From an uncultured Candidatus Competibacteraceae bacterium (GTDB lineage: Bacteria > Pseudomonadota > Gammaproteobacteria > Competibacterales > Competibacteraceae): a stretch of DNA of 5,475 bases. Shown here piece by piece: positions 1 to 5,475 of this stretch; positions within the stretch are counted from its first letter, which is position 1, and every line of letters begins with the position of its first letter. The position numbers and the translations under genes are program-made. Under the pieces are notes generated by a model that was not told the origin of the DNA, did not search any database, and saw only the letters and a list, made by a program, of their open reading frames with translations. The DNA is taken from NCBI GenBank assembly GCA_937872125.1, contig CALMNY010000054.1, positions 1 to 5,475 of the forward strand, given 5' to 3'.

Positions 1-29
1 ACTTTTCCGGCTTGACCCGACCGCGTGCC

Positions 30-1298
30 ATGGCTCTTCTGGCGCTTGCCCTCAACCACCGGACCGCTCCCACCGGCGGGCGCGAGCGGGTGGCGTTCGC
101 GCCCGACCGGGTAGGCAGCGCCCTGCGAGATCTGCTCGACCGGGGCGGTGCCCGCGAAGCGGCCATTCTGTCCACCTGCAATCGCACCGAACTCTATTGT
201 GGCCTGAACGATCGGGACTGCAGCCAGGTGGTGGAATGGCTGGGTGATTATCACCTGCTGCGGACGACAGATTTACAACCCTACCTGTACCGGCATACCG
301 ACCAGCAGGCGGTGCGCCATATTTTGCGGGTCGCCTCCGGGCTGGATTCGATGGTGCTGGGCGAACCGCAGATTCTGGGGCAGGTCAAGGCCGCCTATCA
401 GGCCGCCAATGGCGCAGGCGCCCTGGGCGCGCGGCTGGAACGGCTGTTCCAGCACACGTTCGCGGTGGCCAAGCAGGTGCGCACCGACACCCACATCGGC
501 GCCAGTCCGGTATCGGTGGCGTTCGCGGCGGTGGGTCTCGCCAAGCAGATTTTTGGCGACCTGCCCCAGCGCACCGCGCTGTTGATCGGTGCGGGCGATA
601 CGATTGAACTGGTCGCCCGTCACCTGCACGATAACGGCCTGGGCCGGCTGATCGTCGCCAACCGCACCCTGGAGCGGGCGCACGCGCTGGTCGCGCCGTT
701 CGATGGCTACGCCATTGGCCTGGAAGAAATTCCAGCCCATCTGGGCGAGGCTGACATCGTGATCGCCGCCACCGCCAGCCCTGGCCTGATGCTGGACGCG
801 GCGCTGGTCCAGTCCTGCCTGAAACAGCGTCGCCGCCGGCCGATGTTCATGGTGGACCTGGCGGTGCCGCGCGATATTGACCCGGCGGTCGCCGATCTGG
901 ACGACGTGTACCTGTACACGGTGGACGATCTCAAGGACATCATCCAGGAAAACCTGCGCTCCCGGGAGGCCGCCGCCGCCCAGGCCGAGGAAATCATTGA
1001 TAATCAGGTCGAGCACTTCATGGGCTGGCTGCGCGCCCAGGACAGCGTCGCCAGCATCCGCGCTCTGCGCCAGCAGGCCGAAGCAGTCCGTGATGAGGCG
1101 CTGGCCCGCGCCCGGCGGCAACTGGCCCAAGGCAAGAATCCGGGCGAGGTGCTGGAACTTCTGGCCAATCTATTGACTAACAAGCTGATTCATTCGCCCT
1201 GCGCCGGCCTGCGCGAGGCCGCTGCCCAAGGCGACGCCGAAACATTGAACCTGATCAAAAGCCTGTACCGCCTGAACGGCGGTCATCCCTGCCGATGA
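30..1298 (+). CDS. hemA: Glutamyl-tRNA reductase
   Basis: The product reduces glutamyl-tRNA(Glu) to glutamate-1-semialdehyde with NADPH, the first committed step of the C5 route to heme and other tetrapyrroles; it is cytosolic. The 422-residue protein is close to the family length (E. coli 418). The N-terminal catalytic domain has the NHRTAP motif (residues 9-14) and STCNRTE, with the active-site cysteine at Cys50. His97 aligns with E. coli His99 and precedes [19 protein letters not shown]. The NADPH-binding domain carries GAGDTIE at 187-193. The C-terminal part is the helical dimerisation region. I chose the ATG at 30 because [10 protein letters not shown] then aligns directly with E. coli MTLLALGINH; a TTG at 12 in the same frame would add six residues with no family counterpart. 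Neither start has a clear Shine-Dalgarno. Residues 15-17 are Thr-Gly-Gly where relatives usually have a Val-Ser/Asp-Leu-like stretch. First gene seen of a hemA–prfA–prmC operon; its stop overlaps the prfA start. Function is certain by homology; the start is probable. Confidence 0.96.
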   Translation: MALLALALNHRTAPTGGRERVAFAPDRVGSALRDLLDRGGAREAAILSTCNRTELYCGLNDRDCSQVVEWLGDYHLLRTTDLQPYLYRHTDQQAVRHILRVASGLDSMVLGEPQILGQVKAAYQAANGAGALGARLERLFQHTFAVAKQVRTDTHIGASPVSVAFAAVGLAKQIFGDLPQRTALLIGAGDTIELVARHLHDNGLGRLIVANRTLERAHALVAPFDGYAIGLEEIPAHLGEADIVIAATASPGLMLDAALVQSCLKQRRRRPMFMVDLAVPRDIDPAVADLDDVYLYTVDDLKDIIQENLRSREAAAAQAEEIIDNQVEHFMGWLRAQDSVASIRALRQQAEAVRDEALARARRQLAQGKNPGEVLELLANLLTNKLIHSPCAGLREAAAQGDAETLNLIKSLYRLNGGHPCR

Positions 1299-2377
1299 AC
1301 TCCTCTATGCTGGCCAAGCTGGAACAGTTGGCCTCCCGGCACGAAGAAGTCGGTGCGCTGCTGGCCGAACCGACCATCATTGGCGACAGCGACCGCTTCC
1401 GCGCCCTGTCGGTGGAATATTCCCAACTGGAGTCGGTAGCGGGCGGGTTTTGGGCTTATCGCCGGATCCTGGACGATCTGGACGCGGCCCGCGAGATGAG
1501 TCGGGACAGCGATCCGGACCTGCGCGCCCTGGCTCAGGATGAGGTGCTGGACGCCGAAGCTCGCCGCGCCGAACAGGAACGGGCGCTGCAACTGCTGCTG
1601 CTACCGCGCGACCCGCACGACGCCGGCAACGTGTTCCTGGAAATCCGCGCCGGCACCGGCGGCGACGAAGCGGCGCTGTTCGCCGGCGATTTGTTGCGGA
1701 TGTACGCCCGCTACGCCGAACTGCGCGGCTGGCAGTGGGAAATCCTCAGCGAGAGCACCGGCGAACATGGCGGCTACAAGGAAGTCATCACCCGCGTCAT
1801 CGGTCAGGGCGCGTATTCGCGGCTCAAGTTCGAGTCCGGCGCGCACCGGGTGCAGCGGGTGCCAGTCACCGAGGCCCAGGGCCGCATCCACACCTCCGCC
1901 GCCACCGTGGCGATCCTGCCGGAACTGGCGGAAGTGGAGCAGATCGAGATCAATCCCAGCGAGTTGCGCATTGATACCTATCGCGCTTCCGGGGCGGGCG
2001 GCCAGCACGTCAACAAGACCGATTCGGCGATCCGCATCACCCATTTGCCGAGCGGCATCGTGGTGGAATGTCAGGACGAACGATCCCAGCACAAGAACCG
2101 TTCGCGGGCCATGTCCCTGTTACAGGCGAAACTGCTGGCGGGGGAGCGCGAGAAGCAGCAGACCGCCCAGGCCCAGACCCGAAAACTGCTGGTCGGCAGC
2201 GGCGACCGCTCCGAGCGCATCCGCACGTACAACTTCCCGCAGGGGCGGGTCACCGACCACCGCATCAACCTCACGCTCTACAAGCTCGGCGACATTCTGG
2301 CCGGGAATCTCGATCCCGTCATCGAGCCGCTGATTCAGGAATATCAGGCCGATCTGTTAGCGGCGCTGGCTGAGTGA
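1295..2377 (+). CDS. prfA: Peptide chain release factor 1 (RF1)
   Basis: RF1 recognises UAA and UAG in the ribosomal A site and triggers hydrolysis of peptidyl-tRNA. The protein has 360 residues, the same as E. coli RF1. In order there is an N-terminal helical domain (about 1-105), a core with [16 protein letters not shown] (118-133), the stop-codon-reading tripeptide Pro-Val-Thr at 190-192, and the catalytic GGQ at 235-237 within [32 protein letters not shown] follows near the C-terminus. A PxT tripeptide identifies RF1; RF2 would have SPF, and no RF2-type programmed frameshift is present. The ATG start shares the sequence ATGA with the hemA stop, and only a weak GGCGG-like element lies upstream, so initiation is probably coupled to hemA translation. 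A second in-frame ATG at codon 5 is possible, but the first start matches E. coli ([10 protein letters not shown] against MKPSIVAKLE). Gln237 is the expected substrate of the downstream prmC product. Confidence 0.98.
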   Translation: MNSSMLAKLEQLASRHEEVGALLAEPTIIGDSDRFRALSVEYSQLESVAGGFWAYRRILDDLDAAREMSRDSDPDLRALAQDEVLDAEARRAEQERALQLLLLPRDPHDAGNVFLEIRAGTGGDEAALFAGDLLRMYARYAELRGWQWEILSESTGEHGGYKEVITRVIGQGAYSRLKFESGAHRVQRVPVTEAQGRIHTSAATVAILPELAEVEQIEINPSELRIDTYRASGAGGQHVNKTDSAIRITHLPSGIVVECQDERSQHKNRSRAMSLLQAKLLAGEREKQQTAQAQTRKLLVGSGDRSERIRTYNFPQGRVTDHRINLTLYKLGDILAGNLDPVIEPLIQEYQADLLAALAE

Positions 2378-3222
2378 GCACCGCTACCCTCGGCGAGTTA
2401 TTGGCCGACGCCGCCCGGCGCCTGGCCGCAATCAGTGAGACGCCGCGCCTGGACGCCGAAGTGTTGCTGGCGGCGGCGCTGGAACGACCGCGCAGTTATT
2501 TATACGCCTGGCCGGAACGGACGCTGGAACCGGAGCAATCCACCCGCTTCCTGGCCTGGCTGGCGTGGCGTGGCGCAGGCTTCCCCGTGGCCTACATCAT
2601 CGGGCGACGGGAATTCTGGTCGCTGGACCTGGAAGTCACCCCGGACACGCTGATTCCCCGGCCGGAAACCGAACTGCTGGTGGAACTGGCGCTGGCGCGG
2701 TTGCCAGTGGACCGCCCAGTCGCCATCGCCGACCTGGGAACGGGCAGCGGCGCGATTGCCCTGGCGCTGGCAGTGGAACGGCCCCTGGCGCGGATCGTCG
2801 CCACCGACCGAAGTCTGGCAGCCCTGACCGTCGCCCGGCGTAACGCCCGGCGGCTAAACATTCGCCATGTCGAATTTCGGGAAGGCGACTGGTGCGCGCC
2901 GCTGGGCAATGAACGGTTTGACCTGATCGCCGCGAATCCGCCCTACGTCGCCGCCGCCGATCCCCGCTGGCGGCAAGGCGAATTGCGGTTCGAACCACCA
3001 GGAGCTTTGGTGAGCGGCGTGGATGGACTGGACGCCCTGCGCGCGATCATTACCCAGGCGCCGTTTTATTTGGAACCGGGCGGCTGGCTGCTGCTGGAAC
3101 ATGGCTACGATCAGGGAGAGACGGTTCCAGCGCTGTTGCGGGAACGCGGCTTCGACGCGGCGAGCGATCATCGGGATGCAGCCGGCCTGAGCCGAACCAG
3201 TGCAGGTCAGTGGCCAGATTGA
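2374..3222 (+). CDS. prmC: Release factor glutamine N5-methyltransferase (PrmC/HemK)
   Basis: The enzyme uses S-adenosylmethionine to methylate the side-chain amide of the GGQ glutamine in RF1 and RF2, which raises termination efficiency. The 282-residue protein (E. coli 277) has the small N-terminal helical domain with [10 protein letters not shown] (23-32). It then has [14 protein letters not shown] (71-84) and [13 protein letters not shown] (92-104). The Rossmann methyltransferase fold includes the SAM-binding [14 protein letters not shown] (120-133) and the substrate-glutamine motif NPPY (188-191). [20 protein letters not shown] and the GGWLLLEHG strand near the C-terminus are also typical of PrmC. 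The final residues, [16 protein letters not shown], resemble the usual RDLAGLPRV-like end but diverge at the tip. The start is GTG, overlapping the prfA stop as GTGA, with no strong Shine-Dalgarno, so translation is probably coupled to prfA. N5-glutamine DNA or rRNA methylation is not supported, since NPPY with PrmC context is diagnostic. Confidence 0.97.
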   Translation: MSTATLGELLADAARRLAAISETPRLDAEVLLAAALERPRSYLYAWPERTLEPEQSTRFLAWLAWRGAGFPVAYIIGRREFWSLDLEVTPDTLIPRPETELLVELALARLPVDRPVAIADLGTGSGAIALALAVERPLARIVATDRSLAALTVARRNARRLNIRHVEFREGDWCAPLGNERFDLIAANPPYVAAADPRWRQGELRFEPPGALVSGVDGLDALRAIITQAPFYLEPGGWLLLEHGYDQGETVPALLRERGFDAASDHRDAAGLSRTSAGQWPD

Positions 3223-3260
3223 CAAACGCGCGCCGATAAAACCGTAAACTGACGTAGAAT
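3219..3260 (+). promoter_or_regulatory. Possible promoter elements upstream of the DUF4124 gene
   Basis: A perfect TTGACA (-35 consensus) lies at 3219-3224, overlapping the prmC stop codon. Downstream are two -10-like hexamers, TAAACT at 3245-3250 (spacer 20) and TAGAAT at 3255-3260 (spacer 30). Neither sits at the ideal 17-base distance, and no good -35 is found 16-18 bases before TAGAAT. The spacer between prmC and the next gene shows no terminator hairpin, so read-through from the operon is an alternative. The assignment is tentative. Confidence 0.3.
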
Positions 3261-3283
3261 TCAGGGAAATCCACATTCTCGTC

Positions 3284-3289
3284 AGGAGG
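3284..3289 (+). promoter_or_regulatory. Strong Shine-Dalgarno for the DUF4124 gene
   Basis: AGGAGG lies six bases before the ATG at 3296. It is the only full-consensus ribosome binding site in the window, in contrast to the weak or coupled initiation of the three upstream genes. It fixes the start of the DUF4124 gene. Confidence 0.85.
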
Positions 3290-3295
3290 CCGATC

Positions 3296-3769
3296 ATGCG
3301 CCTTGCGCTCTATCTCGTCCTGGCTCTGGCGCTCAGTCCGATAGCGCAGGCTCAGGTCTACAAATGGACCGACGCTAACGGTCAGGTTCACTATGACAGC
3401 AAACCGCCAGCCGAAGGATCGGCGGCGCAAACGCTCGACATCCAGTCACAACCCACCCCGGCCAGCGGCGTGGACAACGTCCAGGGCTTACAACGGGCGA
3501 CCCGGCAACTGCGCGAACTGCGGGCCACCAGCCGGGGCGTTTCCGTCCAGGAACTCGACCGTCCTGCCTCCCGAAAAAGACGCGGCGATTCCCGCGAACC
3601 GGCCTATATCGGCTACGAGGATCGCGCCCGGATTGACAATCTCAACAGCGACATTCGGCGGCTGTCGTCCTCGACCGTGGGCAGTTCCAGCACCCGCAAC
3701 CGGGAAATCCGCGCGGCCAAGGATGAATTACGACAAATTTATCGGAAATACGGCATCAAGCCGCCGTAA
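3296..3769 (+). CDS. Secreted DUF4124-domain protein of unknown function
   Basis: The product has 157 residues and no assigned function. The N-terminus is a signal peptide: a short basic start (MR), a hydrophobic stretch rich in Leu and Ala (3-13), and a likely signal peptidase I site after Ala-Gln-Ala (17-19), so the mature protein should be periplasmic or exported. QVYKWTDANGQVHYDSKPP (20-38) is the signature of the DUF4124 domain, a short beta-rich module common in proteobacterial envelope proteins. The rest is low in hydrophobicity and rich in Arg, Ser and Gln. It includes a basic patch, RKRRGD, and a charged C-terminal helix of likely coiled-coil character (EIRAAKDELRQIYRKYG). There is no lipobox cysteine. 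A strong Shine-Dalgarno precedes it. It lies 73 bases after prmC on the same strand and converges with the P-II gene, so it may be an independent unit or a tail of the hemA operon. Domain and export are well supported; the role is unknown. Confidence 0.88.
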   Translation: MRLALYLVLALALSPIAQAQVYKWTDANGQVHYDSKPPAEGSAAQTLDIQSQPTPASGVDNVQGLQRATRQLRELRATSRGVSVQELDRPASRKRRGDSREPAYIGYEDRARIDNLNSDIRRLSSSTVGSSSTRNREIRAAKDELRQIYRKYGIKPP

Positions 3770-3795
3770 CGGCTCGATGGATGCGTGAAAACAGC

Positions 3796-3827
3796 AAGGG
3801 CGGAGCCAAGACTGGCCCCGCCCTTTT
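3796..3827 (+). terminator. Shared rho-independent terminator between convergent units
   Basis: AAGGGCGG (3796-3803) pairs with CCGCCCTT (3818-3825). Inside it, GCCA (3805-3808) pairs with TGGC (3813-3816) around the tetraloop AGAC. On the + strand there is one A/C mismatch, and the stem runs into TTTT at 3824-3827. On the - strand that mismatch becomes a G·U pair, giving an unbroken 13-pair stem, followed by TTGCTGTTTT. It lies 26 bases past the DUF4124 stop and 20 bases past the P-II stop, so it probably serves both directions. Confidence 0.85.
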
Positions 3828-3847
3828 CCATACGCCGCATGGCGCAG

Positions 3848-4243
<396 letters not shown>

Positions 4244-4257
4244 TCACACGCGATTTT

Positions 4258-4295
4258 GGCCAGACCCCGGATTCCCGTATCCTCCGGGGTCGGCC
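4258..4295 (-). repeat. Strong intercistronic inverted repeat between amtB and P-II gene
   Basis: GACCCCGGA (4263-4271) and TCCGGGGTC (4283-4291) form a perfect 9-pair stem around an 11-base loop. Flanking GGCC (4258-4261) and GGCC (4292-4295) extend it by four more pairs past one bulged base at 4262. It begins 8 bases downstream of the amtB stop in the direction of transcription. On the - strand the hairpin is followed by AAAATCGCG rather than a T-tract, and on the + strand by CGCGACC, so it is not a classical terminator in either direction. A role in protecting the 3' end of amtB mRNA, in processing, or in setting the amtB to P-II ratio is inference. Confidence 0.75.
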
Positions 4296-4303
4296 CGCGA
4301 CCA

Positions 4304-5475
4304 TTACAGGTTGTAACCACGCTCGTCGTGCAGGGCGATGTCCAAACCCTGGGTTTCCTCCTCCTCGGTGACCCGCAATCCAACGACGGCATCCACGATT
4401 TTCAGGATGACGAAGCTGAGTACCCCGGAATAGACGACGGTGAAGGCCACGCCCTTGAACTGCGCCCAAAGCTGGCTGGCGATGGTCATGCCTTCCGCCA
4501 AGCCTTTACCGCCCAAGGCGACATCGGCGCACAGCCCGGTCAGAATCGCGCCGACGATGCCGCCCACCGCATGGACGCCGAACACGTCCAGCGAATCGTC
4601 ATAACCCAGCGCCCGCTTGAGCCGGGTGGACGCTAGAAAGCAGATCACGCCGGAGGCCAAGCCGATCAGCAACGCCCCCATGGGACCAGCGGTGCCCGAC
4701 GCCGGGGTGATCGCCACCAGGCCCGCCACCGCGCCGGAAGCGATGCCCAGCACGCTGGGTTTGCCATGGGTCAGCCATTCCGCGAACATCCAGCTCAGCG
4801 CCGCCATCGCGGTCGCGATCTGCGTCACCAGCATCGCCATGCCGGCGTCCCCGTTGGCCGCTACCGCGCTGCCGGCGTTGAACCCGAACCAGCCGACCCA
4901 CAGCATCGAAGCGCCCATGATGGTGAAGTTGAGGTTGTGCGGCGGCATCGCCATCATCGGATAGTGCTTGCGCTTGCCGATGACCAGGCAGGCCACGAAT
5001 CCCGCGATGCCCGCGTTGATATGCACCACGGTGCCGCCGGCGAAGTCCAGCACGCCCCAGTCCCACATCAACGCCCCGTCGCCGCCCCAGACCATGTGGG
5101 CGATGGGGGCATAGACCAGGGTGAACCAGAGCGCCATGAAGCTCAGCAGCGCCGAAAATTTCATCCGCTCGGCGAAGGCGCCGACAATCAGCGCCGGGGT
5201 GATGATGGCGAAGGTCATCTGGAACGTCGCAAACACGGTCTCCGGGATGGCCAAGATCAGGCTGTCGCGGTTCACCCCGCTCAGGAACGCCTTGCCCAGG
5301 CCGCCGACAAAGGTGCCGAGGTTAATCGCTTCCTTGGTCATGCCCGTGGCGTCGAACGCCAGGCTGTAGCCGTAGATCGTCCACAGCACCGTCACCAGCG
5401 CGGTGATGGCGAAACACTGCATCATCACCGACAGCACGTTTTTGGCGCGCACCATGCCCGCATAGAACAACGCCA
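4304..5475 (-). CDS. amtB: Ammonium channel AmtB, 5' end outside the window
   Basis: This is an inner-membrane channel of the Amt/Mep/Rh family that conducts ammonium under nitrogen limitation. The open frame runs to the window edge, and about 390 residues are visible. The first ones, ALFYAGMVRAKNVLS, correspond to the end of membrane helix 1, so about 50 residues (signal peptide and most of helix 1, by comparison with E. coli) are missing; the visible TTG is not a start. Counting from Leu at 5470, the pore residues are present. Phe83 and Phe87 match E. coli Phe103/Phe107, Trp128 matches Trp148, and Asp142 matches Asp160. His150 and His300 are the twin histidines His168/His318, and Phe197 and Ser201 match Phe215/Ser219. 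The cytoplasmic tail VGLRVTEEEETQGLDIALH resembles the tail that contacts GlnK. There is no fused kinase or cyclase domain: the protein ends at GYNL with TAA. The P-II gene follows on the same strand, which supports a channel and inhibitor pair. The promoter lies outside the window. Confidence 0.96.
   Translation of the reverse strand, partial: ALFYAGMVRAKNVLSVMMQCFAITALVTVLWTIYGYSLAFDATGMTKEAINLGTFVGGLGKAFLSGVNRDSLILAIPETVFATFQMTFAIITPALIVGAFAERMKFSALLSFMALWFTLVYAPIAHMVWGGDGALMWDWGVLDFAGGTVVHINAGIAGFVACLVIGKRKHYPMMAMPPHNLNFTIMGASMLWVGWFGFNAGSAVAANGDAGMAMLVTQIATAMAALSWMFAEWLTHGKPSVLGIASGAVAGLVAITPASGTAGPMGALLIGLASGVICFLASTRLKRALGYDDSLDVFGVHAVGGIVGAILTGLCADVALGGKGLAEGMTIASQLWAQFKGVAFTVVYSGVLSFVILKIVDAVVGLRVTEEEETQGLDIALHDERGYNL

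Noticed and set aside
273..1130. 285-codon open frame on the - strand inside hemA
   Set aside because: It lies wholly antisense to a confidently identified gene, its translation resembles no family I recognise, and long antisense frames are expected in GC-rich DNA.
1539..2333. 264-codon frame on the + strand inside prfA
   Set aside because: It is a shifted frame of prfA with Arg/Ser/Pro-rich composition typical of GC-rich off-frame translation.
5468..5470. TTG as the amtB start
   Set aside because: The frame stays open to the window edge and the residues before and after it (ALFYAGM) match the interior end of AmtB helix 1, so the true start lies outside.

Overview
This window is an ordinary chromosomal segment from a GC-rich proteobacterium, most likely a gammaproteobacterium. 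The basis is the block hemA–prfA–prmC in the arrangement typical of Gammaproteobacteria, together with protein sequences that follow the Escherichia coli homologues motif for motif. Genus cannot be read from the sequence. A non-enteric, environmental lineage (purple-sulfur-like or Competibacter-like) would fit the GC content and the small DUF4124 protein, but that is only a guess.

The left part (about 30-3222, + strand) is a tightly packed operon. It encodes glutamyl-tRNA reductase (hemA, first committed step of C5 tetrapyrrole synthesis), peptide chain release factor 1 (prfA), and the methyltransferase that modifies the GGQ glutamine of release factors (prmC). Both junctions are 4-base stop/start overlaps (ATGA and GTGA), which suggests translational coupling. 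RF1 and the enzyme that methylates it are therefore made from one message, downstream of a heme-synthesis gene.

The middle (3223-3847) holds a short spacer with a strong Shine-Dalgarno and possible promoter elements. It is followed by a small secreted DUF4124-domain protein on the + strand and then a compact hairpin that probably terminates transcription from both sides.

The right part (3848-5475, - strand) is a nitrogen-control unit, read right to left: amtB (ammonium channel, 5' end outside the window) and then a P-II signalling protein of the GlnK/GlnB family. The partner residues for channel blocking are intact on both sides. The order amtB then P-II is the reverse of the common glnK–amtB order. 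The 117-base gap between the two genes contains a strong hairpin that lacks a terminator U-tract.

I found no mobile element, CRISPR array, RNA gene or sign of an undescribed multi-gene system. The points that merit a second look are the reversed amtB/P-II order, the intercistronic hairpin, the asymmetric shared terminator and the uncharacterised DUF4124 protein.
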